Assembly (NCBI GenBank): GCA_963823525.1
Contig: CAWGLW010000004.1
Location: forward strand, 248,001 to 312,000
Direction of reading: 5' to 3'
DNA: 64,000 bases
From: CAWGLW01 sp963823525
Lineage (GTDB): Bacteria > Pseudomonadota > Gammaproteobacteria > Steroidobacterales > Steroidobacteraceae
In this document: positions 35,919-44,673 of the stretch, in pieces
How the letters are laid out: the number at the start of each line of letters is the position of its first letter
How positions within the stretch are numbered: position 1 is the first letter of the stretch
Notes under the pieces: model-generated
The model's input: only the letters and a program-made list of their open reading frames with translations
Databases searched by the model: none
What the model was told of the DNA's origin: nothing
Position numbers and translations under genes: made by a program

Positions 35919-37538
35919 TCAATCGACCGGTTTGACCGAACCGGGCTGTACCTTCGCACCAAACACTTCCTGCATCGCGCGCACCGCCGGGTCTGCGTCG
36001 ATCGCCTGCTCAGCGGCCTTCAGTTTTTCCTGCGCTGCGCGCTCTTTCTTCTGCGCCGGTGTTTCCTGCTCGACCTCACCGAGGGTGAATTCGAGCCGTA
36101 CACTGTGGCCGAAATGTTTCGCCAGCGCCTGGCCCAGCTTTTTCTCGAGTTGTGCGCGGCGATAGACTTCACCCGCTTTGTCGAGCCTGAGCCTGATCAC
36201 GTCATTGGCCTGCCCCACCAGCAGGCAGTGCTCTGCGAGCTGACTGACCGGACCCTTCAGGTTCATGGCCTCGAGGATACTGCCCCAGTCATCCCCGCCC
36301 CCGGTCCTGGCCGACGGCGTTCGCCTGCTCGCCTTCCGCTCCACAGTCTCCGCTCTCTTGCCCTCGTCGCGCGCGCCGCGCGAACCGGTCACGCGCGCGG
36401 CTATCGCCGCAGGCGGCTGCTTCGATCGCTCCCCGCCAGCGGCCTGTCCGGCCGTCTGCGGCCGGAAAGCCAGCATGCGCAGCAACGCCATTTCGAATCC
36501 GCCTCGCGCGTCGGGCGCGTAGTCAAGATCCCGGCGGGCCATGATCGCGATCTGGTAGAGCAGTTGCAGGTCTTCCGCTTCGAATCGGGCGGCCAGTGCC
36601 GCCAGCATCTGGTCCTGCTCTTCGTCCGCTTCGGCCAGAGCAGGCAGCGCCTGCAGCAGCGCCGTGCGTTGAATAGCACCGGCCAGTTCGCCGAGCACCT
36701 GCTGATAATCCGGCGCCCGCTCATCGAGCTCGGCGGCACAGTGCATCAGCGCCTGACCGTCACGCTCGAGCAGGGCCTGGAGAATCCCCTCGACCTGCCG
36801 ACGATCAAGCGTGCCGAGCAGCGTGCTGACCTCGCTCGCGATGGCGCGACCCCCGCCGAAAGCGAGAACCTGATCGAACAGTGACAGCGCGTCGCGGAGG
36901 CTGCCCTCGGCGGCCCGTGCAACCGCCTTCAGCGCTGCTGGCTCGAACTCGACTTCCTCAGCGGTCGCGATCTTCTCGAGGCGCTCAAAGATCTGTTGCT
37001 TGGACAGACGCCGCAAGTGGAACTGAAGACAGCGCGAGAGCACGGTCACTGGAAGCTTCTGAGGGTCGGTGGTCGCCAGCAGAAACTTCACGTGCGGTGG
37101 CGGCTCCTCGAGCGTCTTCAGCAACGCGTTGAACGAGTGCGCCGAGAGCATGTGCACTTCGTCGATCAGGTATACCTTGTAACGCCCGCGGGCCGGCGCG
37201 TACTGGACGTTCTCCAGCAACTCTCTTGTATCGTCCACCTTGGTCCGTGAGGCGGCATCGACCTCGAGCAGGTCGACGAAGCGACCGGCATCGATATCAC
37301 GACAGGCCGAGCACTCGCCGCAGGGCGTCGCGCTGACCCCTCGTTCGCAATTGAGTGACTTGGCGAATATGCGGGCAATCGTCGTCTTGCCGACACCGCG
37401 CGTCCCGGTAAACAGCAGTGCGTGATGGATACGCCCCGAATCGAGCGCGTTCGTCAGCGCCTGTCGCACCGGCTCTTGCCCGACCAGTTCTTCGAAGTTT
37501 CGTGGCCGCCACTTGCGGGCGAGAACGAGATAGCTCAT
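35919..37538 (-). CDS. dnaX: DNA polymerase III gamma/tau subunit
   Basis: A 539-residue clamp-loader ATPase. It starts at 37538 with YLVLARKWRPRNFEELVGQ; longer upstream frames run into the SRP RNA leader and are not real. Walker A is GTRGVGKTT, the zinc-binding CGECSACRDI follows, then YKVYLIDEVHMLS (Walker B) and the SRC sensor TVLSRCLQFHLRR. Domain III, a linker of about 70 residues rich in Ala, Arg and Pro, and a C-terminal tau domain (LRLDKAGEVYRRAQLEKKLG) complete it. I looked for an A-rich slippery site like that of E. coli dnaX and saw none, so a frameshifted gamma form is not indicated. The SRP RNA gene ends 43 bp upstream. Confidence 0.95.
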   Translation of the reverse strand: MSYLVLARKWRPRNFEELVGQEPVRQALTNALDSGRIHHALLFTGTRGVGKTTIARIFAKSLNCERGVSATPCGECSACRDIDAGRFVDLLEVDAASRTKVDDTRELLENVQYAPARGRYKVYLIDEVHMLSAHSFNALLKTLEEPPPHVKFLLATTDPQKLPVTVLSRCLQFHLRRLSKQQIFERLEKIATAEEVEFEPAALKAVARAAEGSLRDALSLFDQVLAFGGGRAIASEVSTLLGTLDRRQVEGILQALLERDGQALMHCAAELDERAPDYQQVLGELAGAIQRTALLQALPALAEADEEQDQMLAALAARFEAEDLQLLYQIAIMARRDLDYAPDARGGFEMALLRMLAFRPQTAGQAAGGERSKQPPAAIAARVTGSRGARDEGKRAETVERKASRRTPSARTGGGDDWGSILEAMNLKGPVSQLAEHCLLVGQANDVIRLRLDKAGEVYRRAQLEKKLGQALAKHFGHSVRLEFTLGEVEQETPAQKKERAAQEKLKAAEQAIDADPAVRAMQEVFGAKVQPGSVKPVD

Positions 37539-37581
37539 CGGGCGCTGTTCCGAGGTCTTCAAAAGTGCAATGTAAGGAGGC

Positions 37582-37687
37582 GGCCCGCGCCAGAATACCC
37601 CCGGCACCCGACTTGGCCGCTACCGCTGCTCCCTTCCGGGCCTGACGGAATTTACGGCTAGCCGTCGCGAGGGACCCGACGCGAGCC
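37582..37687 (-). ncRNA. ffs: Small bacterial SRP RNA (4.5S RNA)
   Basis: On the minus strand the sequence contains GTCAGGCCCGGAAGGGAGCA, which matches the conserved domain IV hairpin of the signal recognition particle RNA (GGTCAGGTCCGGAAGGAAGC in E. coli), including the GGAA tetraloop and the symmetric internal loop. The ends pair: GGCTCGCG at the 5' end (37687) with CGCGGGCC at the 3' end (37582), giving a closing stem and about 106 nt, close to the 114 nt of E. coli 4.5S RNA. Its place directly upstream of dnaX is the same as in Pseudomonas and Xanthomonas relatives. It binds Ffh to target membrane proteins. Confidence 0.93.
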
Positions 37688-37700
37688 ACCATCGATCGAT

Positions 37701-37737
37701 GGGTTCGCCGGCAGCAGAGGAAGTCGCCGGGAAACCC
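37701..37737 (-). other. Hairpin in the leader of the SRP RNA precursor
   Basis: Just 5' of the RNA, GGGTT-tc-CCGGC and GCCGG-cg-AACCC form two short stems separated by an internal loop. If transcription starts near 37744 this hairpin lies in a leader of roughly 55 nt that would have to be removed, as RNase P removes the 24-nt leader of E. coli 4.5S RNA. Confidence 0.35.
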
Positions 37738-37750
37738 TGAACGGGCTCAG

Positions 37751-37779
37751 ACTATAACAGTCCGGGCCGTCCGCCAAAA
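37751..37779 (-). promoter_or_regulatory. Candidate promoter for the SRP RNA
   Basis: Read on the minus strand, a good -10 (TATAGT, 37751-37756) has a weak -35 (TTTTGG, 37774-37779) 17 bp upstream; TTGGCG at 15 bp is an alternative. A GC-rich stretch (CTGAGCCCG) follows, as in the discriminators of stable RNA promoters. It lies in the only gap between queF and the SRP RNA. Confidence 0.4.
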
Positions 37780-37892
37780 GTTCGTGTAACGTATTAAAAT
37801 AATAACATAATCAATTGTTTTATATGATTTTACACTGCAATTTAACCCGGGGCAGCAGGATGCCGGTCGATCGATGCAACCATGGCCTGCAC

Positions 37893-38381
37893 TCATCCCC
37901 GGCCTCGATAAGGAGCCACCCCCTGCTCAGGGATCCAGAGATCGCGCGGCGCCTTGCCGGATTGCCAGAAGACATCGATGGGTATCCCTCCACGCGGGAA
38001 CCAGTAGCCGCCAATCCGCAGCCAGCGCGGCTCGAGGAAATCAGCCAGCCGTGCCCCGATCGCGATCGTGCAGTCCTCGTGAAATGCACCGTGGTTACGA
38101 AAACTGCCCAGGTAGAGTTTCAGGGACTTGCTCTCCAGCAGCCATCGGTCCGGCACGTAATCGATCACGAGGTGCGCGAAATCCGGCTGGCCGGTAATCG
38201 GGCACAGCGACGTGAACTCGGGCGCCGAGAAACGCGCAAGGTACCGTTTGCGCGGATGCGGGTTGGGCACCCGCTCGAGCCGCGCTTCGGCCGGTGACGC
38301 CGGAAGCCCCGTCGGCTGGCCGAGCTGCCTCAGGCCAGGCATCGTCTTCGCGCCGCCGCGCGTCTTCTTCTTTGCCGCCAT
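37893..38381 (-). CDS. queF: NADPH-dependent 7-cyano-7-deazaguanine reductase, type I
   Basis: A 162-residue enzyme that reduces preQ0 to preQ1 in queuosine biosynthesis. It is the short, single-domain (B. subtilis-like) type, not the 282-residue enterobacterial form. The catalytic Cys 60 is in SLCPITGQPDFA, with Asp 67 close by. The QueF signature ESKSLKLY follows at 83-90, and the FRNHGAFHED segment with His 97 and His 101 closes the site. The N-terminus is unusually basic (MAAKKKTRGGAK) before the conserved start. It is alone on the minus strand; other queuosine genes are not in the window. Confidence 0.93.
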   Translation of the reverse strand: MAAKKKTRGGAKTMPGLRQLGQPTGLPASPAEARLERVPNPHPRKRYLARFSAPEFTSLCPITGQPDFAHLVIDYVPDRWLLESKSLKLYLGSFRNHGAFHEDCTIAIGARLADFLEPRWLRIGGYWFPRGGIPIDVFWQSGKAPRDLWIPEQGVAPYRGRG

Positions 38382-38503
38382 CTATCGTCCCGAACAACGG
38401 CCGGCAGACCGGCCGCCTGAGATTGAACCAAGGTATTGAATCGACATAGGAATCTACCTGACTGCGGAAACCAACCGCGGCAAAAGCTTGCCTGCATTCA
38501 CTT

Positions 38504-38533
38504 TTGCCCGCAATGTACAGACACCGCTAATAT
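38504..38533 (+). promoter_or_regulatory. Candidate promoter for the alpha/beta hydrolase gene
   Basis: TTGCCC (38504-38509) and TAATAT (38528-38533) are 18 bp apart, 54 bp before the start at 38588. An inverted repeat CAGGCG-ATAA-CGCCTG lies between the -10 and the start codon and would be in the 5' leader. Weak evidence on its own, but the gap has no competing signal. Confidence 0.35.
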
Positions 38534-38587
38534 ATGTTGCACCGCGTCAGGCGATAACGCCTGCCCATTGGTTTCAGAGGAAGTCGC

Positions 38588-39421
38588 ATGGCCACCGCTG
38601 CAAATGGAGCGCAAACCTCAAGGCTCAAGTATTCGCTGCTTGAAGGCCGGGCACTGCTGGAAATCGCAACATTGCCCTACTTCCTGCCACTGCTGCAGAC
38701 CTCGCCGCGCGGTGATGGGCACCCCGTACTGCTGGTGCCCGGGTTCACCGCAACTGACGCGACCATGAACGGTCTGCGGGTCTTCCTGCGATCGCGGGGA
38801 CATTCCGTCGAACACTGGGGGTTTGGCCAGAACACCGGCTTCAAGCTCAAGTTCAGCCAGGCGCTCGAACAAAAGGTCCGCCACATGCATCACCGACACA
38901 AGAAGAAAGTCAGCCTGGTCGGCTGGAGCCTGGGTGGTGTCTACGCCTATTACACGGCGCACAGCGCACCAGAATGCGTGCGCACGGTAATTTCCCTGGG
39001 CAGCCCGCTGCGATTCACCGAGGGTGACGTGAAGGTGCCGATGCTTGTGCAGGCCCTGTACCGATATTTCGCGCACCCGATGGGTCCGGTTGCGCACCTC
39101 GCCAACGTTCGCGCCAAGGTGCTCAAGTCCCCTCCGCCGGTTCCGTCGACCTGCGTGTATTCAGACACCGATGGCGTCGTCACGCCCGGCAATGCCCGCA
39201 TCGAATCGACGGATGCCGAGCACGAAAACATCTGGGTACCGGGCAGCCACTGCGGCCTTGGATTCAACGCCGCGGTGATGTGGATCGTTGCCGACCGCCT
39301 GGCCCAACCCGAGGGCAAATGGCAACCGTTCCGCCCGCGCGGGGTCGTCGGTGCGGCCTATGAACGACTGGCGCGGATGATTCGAAGCGAGGCATTCGAC
39401 CCGGCAGCGCCACTGGCCTAG
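38588..39421 (+). CDS. Alpha/beta hydrolase (lipase-like)
   Basis: A 277-residue serine hydrolase without a signal peptide. PVLLVPGFTATDATMNGL carries the oxyanion-hole region, and VSLVGWSLGGVYAYY is the nucleophile elbow with Ser near residue 115. The catalytic Asp is probably in YSDTDGVV (about 197) and the His in PGSHCGLGF (about 220). The fold and the GxSxG context resemble PGAP1/triacylglycerol-lipase-like proteins that act on lipid esters. It lies next to two wax ester synthase genes, so it may hydrolyse or remodel neutral lipid, but this is inference from neighbourhood. Confidence 0.8.
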   Translation: MATAANGAQTSRLKYSLLEGRALLEIATLPYFLPLLQTSPRGDGHPVLLVPGFTATDATMNGLRVFLRSRGHSVEHWGFGQNTGFKLKFSQALEQKVRHMHHRHKKKVSLVGWSLGGVYAYYTAHSAPECVRTVISLGSPLRFTEGDVKVPMLVQALYRYFAHPMGPVAHLANVRAKVLKSPPPVPSTCVYSDTDGVVTPGNARIESTDAEHENIWVPGSHCGLGFNAAVMWIVADRLAQPEGKWQPFRPRGVVGAAYERLARMIRSEAFDPAAPLA

Positions 39422-39462
39422 TCGCGGGGTCGCGGCGACCAGCCACGCGACCTCACCGCCCA

Positions 39463-41082
39463 CTAGGCCGCCTTGCGCCGCCCCTTCGCGCCCGTTCGTT
39501 TGGCCGCTTTCGATTTTGCCACGGGCCGCCCCTTTTTCTTTGAGCTGGCCTTGATTTTCGAGCCCGTCTTCGCCTGCTTGCCAGCCGGAGCCTTCTTGCG
39601 CTTGGCCGCGGCACGGGCCGCTGTTTTCTTCCGCACAGCAGCCTTGCGCTTCGCCTTCTTGCGCGCCGGGCGTCGCTTGTCGGCCAGCGCCAGGTAGGCC
39701 TGGAAGCACTCGCGAATACAGAACGCGAAAAATTCCGGGTCCGGCATCTGCTCGCGGCAGGAGGTCGGCGATATGATGATCTGGCCGTCGTAGCTGGTCA
39801 CGGCAAACACCAGCCCCATGCCGTCATGAATCGGCATGATTGCCGAGAAGTACCGCATGCGGGAACTGTTCAGGTACAGGGGCACCGACGGCCCCGGCAC
39901 GTTGCTGATCGTGCAACTGGCCAGCGGCGCCGTCCGCCCGAGCCCGATCGCCGAGCGGCTGAACAGGCGTGCCGACATCGCCAGCGTGGCCGCCGGCGCA
40001 AATTTCGTTACGTCGGTCAGTTCCTTGGCGCCGACGGCCATGTCCATCTGGTCGGACTTCGACATGAAATCGGATATCGACTCGAGCCGCTTGATCGGGT
40101 CCTCGATCTGCGTGCCGATTGGCACCCTCACCATTGTCATGTCCGCGCCAGCGTTACCTTCGAGGTTGCGAATTGAAACCGGTGCGATGGATACAAGGCT
40201 TGGCTCCGGAAGTTCTCCATGCGCCAGCAGGTAACGGCGCAATCCGCCGCCGCAGACGGAGAGCACGGCATCGTTGATCGTGGCTTTCGGTACCAGGTCG
40301 CGGATCCGCTTGAACTCATCCATCGTGAATCGCCGGGTTTCGAACACCCGGTGAGAGGAGACCTCGGAATTGAAGCGGGTGATCGGGAAACGCTCCGGGT
40401 GCAGGAACAACTCGCTGAGCGTACCGACCACGGCCGGCCCGAAATTCTTCAGGATGCGCGTCAACGGTGCGGCGACCATGAACGGCTGAATCGCATTGTG
40501 GCAGGCTGCCCTGGCCAGCAGCGAAAGTGAGCTCGGCGGGGATTCTGGAAACCACGGCTCCGGGGGCTCCGGGTGCGGTGGGTGTGGCGAGGTATCGTGC
40601 AGCAGTGTCGTTATTTCCGACTCGCCGTGTACGTCGATCGCGGCATGATGGATCTTGGCCAGGATCGCAAAACTGTCCTTGGGCAGGTCAATGAACGTGT
40701 CGAGCTCCTCGACCAGGTAGAGCTCCCACAGCGGCCGGGTCAGGTCCAGCGGCCGTGCGTGGATACGGGAAGCCTGTATGCAGAACTGCCGCCAGTCACC
40801 GGGCTTGGGCAGCGCAATGTGACGGACGTGGTATTCAAGATCGAATCGCTCGTCTTCGATCCAGTACGGATGATCGAGGTCGAGCGGAACGCGCAGCAGC
40901 TTCTGACGGAAAATCGGAGACAGGTGCAGGCGGCTTTCGATGTAGCTCAACAGCCCCTTGAATCGCACACGCCCTTCCGGCGAGGTCGATGGATCGTAAA
41001 TATAGACCAGCGTGATGTTTGAATTCTGCTGGTCGGTTTCCGCGTACAGAAACCTGGCATCCTCACCGTGCAGCTGACGCAT
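39463..41082 (-). CDS. Wax ester synthase / diacylglycerol acyltransferase with lysine-rich tail
   Basis: A 539-residue acyl-CoA-dependent O-acyltransferase of the WS/DGAT family, which makes wax esters or triacylglycerol. The catalytic motif is HHAAIDV at residues 145-151: both His and the Asp are present, but the usual Gly after Asp is Val. Family blocks PLWELYLVEEL before it, and CTISNVPGPSVPLYL and FAVTSYDGQIIIS after it, are intact. The enzyme normally ends near residue 468; here an extra tail of 70 residues follows, rich in Lys, Arg and Ala (for example KKAKRKAAVRKK), like a histone H1-type or PhaF-type domain. It could tether the enzyme to DNA, polyphosphate or lipid inclusions. Divergent from a second WS/DGAT gene across 98 bp. 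Confidence 0.88.
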   Translation of the reverse strand: MRQLHGEDARFLYAETDQQNSNITLVYIYDPSTSPEGRVRFKGLLSYIESRLHLSPIFRQKLLRVPLDLDHPYWIEDERFDLEYHVRHIALPKPGDWRQFCIQASRIHARPLDLTRPLWELYLVEELDTFIDLPKDSFAILAKIHHAAIDVHGESEITTLLHDTSPHPPHPEPPEPWFPESPPSSLSLLARAACHNAIQPFMVAAPLTRILKNFGPAVVGTLSELFLHPERFPITRFNSEVSSHRVFETRRFTMDEFKRIRDLVPKATINDAVLSVCGGGLRRYLLAHGELPEPSLVSIAPVSIRNLEGNAGADMTMVRVPIGTQIEDPIKRLESISDFMSKSDQMDMAVGAKELTDVTKFAPAATLAMSARLFSRSAIGLGRTAPLASCTISNVPGPSVPLYLNSSRMRYFSAIMPIHDGMGLVFAVTSYDGQIIISPTSCREQMPDPEFFAFCIRECFQAYLALADKRRPARKKAKRKAAVRKKTAARAAAKRKKAPAGKQAKTGSKIKASSKKKGRPVAKSKAAKRTGAKGRRKAA

Positions 41083-41180
41083 AAATCAAGACTCCTCGGG
41101 CGGCCCGGGCCGCAGTCCAGCAGAGTCTAGCATTGCCCGCGTGGCACTAGCCCCCGCGCTTATCGCATACTGCAGAGGCG

Positions 41181-42632
41181 ATGACGAGTTTCATTCCACT
41201 CGTTGACCTGGTGTTCCTCTGGATCGACCGTCCGGAGACGCCATCGAACGTCGGCATTGTGCTGTTATTTGATCCGCCCGAGGGCCGCAGCGCGCGCAGC
41301 TCGGTGCAGGCCCTGTTGCGCCGGTATCGCGCCGCCTCGCCGTCTCCGCCATTCGACTGCGTGCCTGAGTTTCCGGCACTCGGCCTGCCACGCTGGCGCA
41401 AGATCAACGGCTTTGACCCCAAATACCATGTGCAGAGCGCGGTACTCGGCAAGCCCGGGGGACCGGCCGAGCTAAGGGAAAAAATCGCCGAGCTGCATCG
41501 GGACCGGCTGGATCGTTCCCGGCCGCTGTTTCAGCTGCACCTGATTGACGGGCTGGCCACGGGTCAGTTCGCGGTTTACCTGAAATCCCACCACGCCTCC
41601 TGGGACGGCCGCTCGGCGATGCCCCGCGTGTTCGGCACGATGACGCGCGAGCCCGGTCCGATCCGCGAGCCTTTCTTCGCCGGGGACCCGGGTGCGACCG
41701 CAGCCGCCGCCGAGCTGCTGCCGGCGGAAATCGCGGTGAGCGGCCTGAAAGCGATCCTGAGCCAGACGGTTGCGGTGCGCGAGCTGTTCAGCCAGCTCAC
41801 GGCCCGGGCAAGCAGCCGGCGCGAAGCGGGAGCGCCATCATCGGCAACCGGCAATCAGCCCTTCGGAGGACCAAAGACCCGTTTCAACCGCCCGTTGCAG
41901 AACGAGCGATCGTTCGCGCACTTTTCGTTGCCGCTGGCGGCGATGCGCGAAGTGGCCAGCGCCTTCGACACCAAGGTCAACGACGTGATCCTCTCGGTTG
42001 TCGATGCCGGTGCCCATCGTTACCTGTCCGGCCACGGTGAATCACCCGAAGGGCCGCTGGTGGCGATGGTGCCAGTCTCCCTGCGTGAACCGGGTGACGA
42101 GGAAGCTACGACCAAGGTTGCCAGCATGTTCGTGCCGCTGGGCAGACCGCGTTCTGGTGCTGCACGGCGCCTCGACGAAATCGTCCGCTGCACACGCGCC
42201 GCAAAGGCGGAATTCGACGCCCTGTCGAATGACGCGAAGCTCGACTTTTCGCTGCTCGCCTTCGGCATCTGGTTCGGATCACACGCGCTCGGCATGGACG
42301 CCTTTACGCGGCCAGTCATCAACCTGGTCATTTCAAACGTCGGAGGCGTTCCCGGCCCCTATTATCTCGGCCAGTCGCGCCTGGCCGGCGCCTATCCGGT
42401 GTCGATGCTGGGGGACCCGGTCGGTCTGAACGTGACCATGCTTTCCGTCGGCGACCGGATGGATTTCGGAATCGTGGCCAACCGGGCGGCCATACCGGAC
42501 CCCGAACGGCTGGCTGAACACTGCAGTGCTGCGTTTGCGACGCTGCACGCGGCCGCCCGGCGCAGGAGACGTATACCCGCCCCGTCCGCAAAGCCCACCG
42601 CAAAGAAGAGCCGCCGGCGCGTCAGTTCCTGA
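41181..42632 (+). CDS. Second wax ester synthase / diacylglycerol acyltransferase
   Basis: A 483-residue WS/DGAT homologue. The active-site motif HHASWDG (137-143) is complete, unlike that of its neighbour. Other family landmarks are the N-terminal PLVDLVFLWIDRPETPSNVG, RPLFQLHLIDGL ahead of the active site, VNDVILSVVDAG in the middle, and LVISNVGGVPGPYYLG near the end. The C-terminus is a shorter basic extension of about 20 residues (KPTAKKSRRRVSS). Its stop overlaps the end of a convergent SDR gene by 11 bp. A divergent pair of acyltransferases suggests a shared control region and perhaps different substrates. Confidence 0.88.
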   Translation: MTSFIPLVDLVFLWIDRPETPSNVGIVLLFDPPEGRSARSSVQALLRRYRAASPSPPFDCVPEFPALGLPRWRKINGFDPKYHVQSAVLGKPGGPAELREKIAELHRDRLDRSRPLFQLHLIDGLATGQFAVYLKSHHASWDGRSAMPRVFGTMTREPGPIREPFFAGDPGATAAAAELLPAEIAVSGLKAILSQTVAVRELFSQLTARASSRREAGAPSSATGNQPFGGPKTRFNRPLQNERSFAHFSLPLAAMREVASAFDTKVNDVILSVVDAGAHRYLSGHGESPEGPLVAMVPVSLREPGDEEATTKVASMFVPLGRPRSGAARRLDEIVRCTRAAKAEFDALSNDAKLDFSLLAFGIWFGSHALGMDAFTRPVINLVISNVGGVPGPYYLGQSRLAGAYPVSMLGDPVGLNVTMLSVGDRMDFGIVANRAAIPDPERLAEHCSAAFATLHAAARRRRRIPAPSAKPTAKKSRRRVSS

Positions 42633-43428
42633 CTTTCAGAAAGCCCCCGCCGCGCAGACTGTCACGGACCTTGCGCATGCCGGCAAGCCAGCGCCGGTAG
42701 TTCCCGGCCTTGTGCTGGAAATAACCCAGCACTTCAGGATGCGTCAGGATCGGGAACTGCGCGCTCTCGATTCCGTCAATGATCCTCGCAGCGGCCTCGT
42801 CGACGTTCAACACGCCGGCAATGTCCCCGGATGCCGTATTTTCGTCGAGCCCGACGATCGAGGTGGCGACATACTGCGGGCAGACCACCGAGACCTGGAT
42901 ACCACGGTCTGCGTAGGTAATCGCCAGCGATTCGGCCAGCGCGACCGCCGCATGCTTGGTCGCGCTGTAGGGTGCGTCTCCGACCTGGCTCAACAGTCCC
43001 GCCGCAGAAGCCACATTGACCAGGCAACCGGTTTCGCGCGCCAGCATTCCCGGCAAGACCGCCCGGCAGGCGTAGACATGCGCCATGACGTGGACGTCCC
43101 ACATTCGCTGCCAGGTCTCGTTGCTCGCGGCGAGTGCGTCCCTTAGGTCGAGTTCGGTGCTGCCGAATCCGGCATTCGAGACCAGCAGGTCGATGTGACC
43201 ATAGCGCTGCAAAACGGTATCCACCATTTGTTGCACGGCTGATTCGTCGGATACATCGCAGGCGATGCCGAGACCGCCGAGTTCCGCGGCGAGTTGCTGC
43301 GCGGCAGTCCCGTCAAGGTCCGCAACGGCCACAGCGAGCGCGCCACGACGCGCCAGTTCGCGGCAGATCGCGCGGCCAATGCCACGCCCCGCACCCGTCA
43401 CCAGCGCGACCGTACCGTTCGGATCCAT
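42622..43428 (-). CDS. Short-chain dehydrogenase/reductase (SDR)
   Basis: A classical SDR of 268 residues. The cofactor motif is VTGAGRGIGRAIC, the acidic residue after beta-2 is in VADLDG (an NAD preference), NAGFGS follows, and the catalytic residues are Ser, Tyr and Lys in VNVASAAGLLSQVGDAPYSATK. The C-terminal third is long and ends GGGFLKVRN. It is the last gene of a five-gene minus-strand operon and starts 11 bp after the acyl-CoA dehydrogenase stop. The likely substrate is a hydroxyacyl or ketoacyl compound made by the operon. Confidence 0.88.
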   Translation of the reverse strand: MDPNGTVALVTGAGRGIGRAICRELARRGALAVAVADLDGTAAQQLAAELGGLGIACDVSDESAVQQMVDTVLQRYGHIDLLVSNAGFGSTELDLRDALAASNETWQRMWDVHVMAHVYACRAVLPGMLARETGCLVNVASAAGLLSQVGDAPYSATKHAAVALAESLAITYADRGIQVSVVCPQYVATSIVGLDENTASGDIAGVLNVDEAAARIIDGIESAQFPILTHPEVLGYFQHKAGNYRRWLAGMRKVRDSLRGGGFLKVRN

Positions 43429-43439
43429 CGGCGAGTTCC

Positions 43440-44663
43440 TCAGCCCGGCTTACGCAGGCCAAGCTCAAACTTTGCGACCTGGTTTCGATGGACTTCGTCC
43501 GGACCGTCGGCAATGCGCAGCGTGCGCGTGTTTGCGTAAGCCCAGGCCAGGCCATGGTCATCTGACACACCCGCGCCACCAAACAGCTGGATCGCCGTGT
43601 CGAGCACCTGGCAGCCGACGTTGGGCGCCACGACCTTGATCATCGCAATTTCCTTCTGCGCTGCCTTGTTCCCGGCCACGTCCATTTTCCAGGCCGCGTA
43701 CATGACGAGCAGGCGTGCCTGGTCGATCATGATGCGTGCGTTGGCGATGCGTTCGCGCCACACGCCCTGGTCGGCAAGTGGCCGATGGAACGCCACCCGC
43801 GACAACGCACGGTCACACATCGACTCGAGGGCGCGCTCAGCGAGACCAATGATGCGCATGCAGTGATGGATACGCCCCGGACCGAGGCGCCCTTGTGCAA
43901 TTTCAAAGCCGCGGCCCTCGCCAAGCAGGATATTCGTTGCGGGCACGCGCACGTCCTTGAAGTCCACTTCGGAGTGCCCGTGCGGTGCATCGTCGTATCC
44001 GAACACCGGCACCTGGCGCAGCACCTTGACCCCGGGCGCATCCATCGGCACGAGGATCATCGACTGCTGGCGATGCCGGCTGGCATTGTCCGGGTCGGTC
44101 TTGCCCATGAAGATCAGAATCCTGCAGCGAGGATCCCCGGCACCGGAGGTCCACCACTTACGGCCGTTGATGACGTACTCGTCGCCGTCGCGCTCGATAC
44201 GCGCTTCGATGTTGGTTGCATCGGAAGATGCCACGGCCGGCTCAGTCATTGCAAAACCGGAGCGAATTTCACCGGCCAGCAAGGGCAGAAGCCAATGCTT
44301 CTTCTGCTCCTCGCTGCCGTAACGCACCAGCACCTCCATGTTGCCGGTATCAGGCGCCGAGCAGTTGAAGGTTTCCGGCGCGATGTGAGAGCGCCCCATG
44401 ATCTCGCACAGCGGCGCATACTCGGCGTTGGTCAGTCCCGCGCCGTATTCGGACTCCGGCAGCCACAGGTTCCACAGCCCGGCCGCCTTGGCTTTGAGCT
44501 TGAGTTCTTCGACGATCGTCGTGGGTATCCAGGCGTTGCCCTTCTCACGGTTGGCCTTTAATTCACCGAAGAACCGGGGTTCAGCCGGATACACATGCTC
44601 ATCCATGAAGGCCAGCAGGCGCTGCTGCAGATCCTTCACCTTGTCCGAAGTGGAAAAATCCAT
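43440..44663 (-). CDS. Acyl-CoA dehydrogenase (ACAD10/11-like)
   Basis: A 407-residue flavin dehydrogenase. The start at 44663 follows GAGGAG; it begins with the helical N-terminal domain (LQQRLLAFMDEHVYPAE). FAMTEPAVASSDATN and INGRKWWTSGAGD are the acyl-CoA dehydrogenase signature blocks, and RLGPGRIHHCMR is in the C-terminal domain. The ending AKFELGLRKPG is normal. The length and the neighbouring APH-type kinase match the ACAD10/11 relatives, whose eukaryotic versions fuse both domains and handle phosphorylated 4-hydroxyacyl-CoA. The start is 10 bp after the kinase stop, so the two are probably translated together. Confidence 0.88.
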   Translation of the reverse strand: MDFSTSDKVKDLQQRLLAFMDEHVYPAEPRFFGELKANREKGNAWIPTTIVEELKLKAKAAGLWNLWLPESEYGAGLTNAEYAPLCEIMGRSHIAPETFNCSAPDTGNMEVLVRYGSEEQKKHWLLPLLAGEIRSGFAMTEPAVASSDATNIEARIERDGDEYVINGRKWWTSGAGDPRCRILIFMGKTDPDNASRHRQQSMILVPMDAPGVKVLRQVPVFGYDDAPHGHSEVDFKDVRVPATNILLGEGRGFEIAQGRLGPGRIHHCMRIIGLAERALESMCDRALSRVAFHRPLADQGVWRERIANARIMIDQARLLVMYAAWKMDVAGNKAAQKEIAMIKVVAPNVGCQVLDTAIQLFGGAGVSDDHGLAWAYANTRTLRIADGPDEVHRNQVAKFELGLRKPG

Positions 44664-44673
44664 CGTCGTCTCC

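Noticed and set aside
35919..37538. Programmed frameshift in dnaX producing a short gamma subunit
   Set aside because: The A-AAA-AAG type slippery site and downstream stem seen in E. coli are not present in the linker region.
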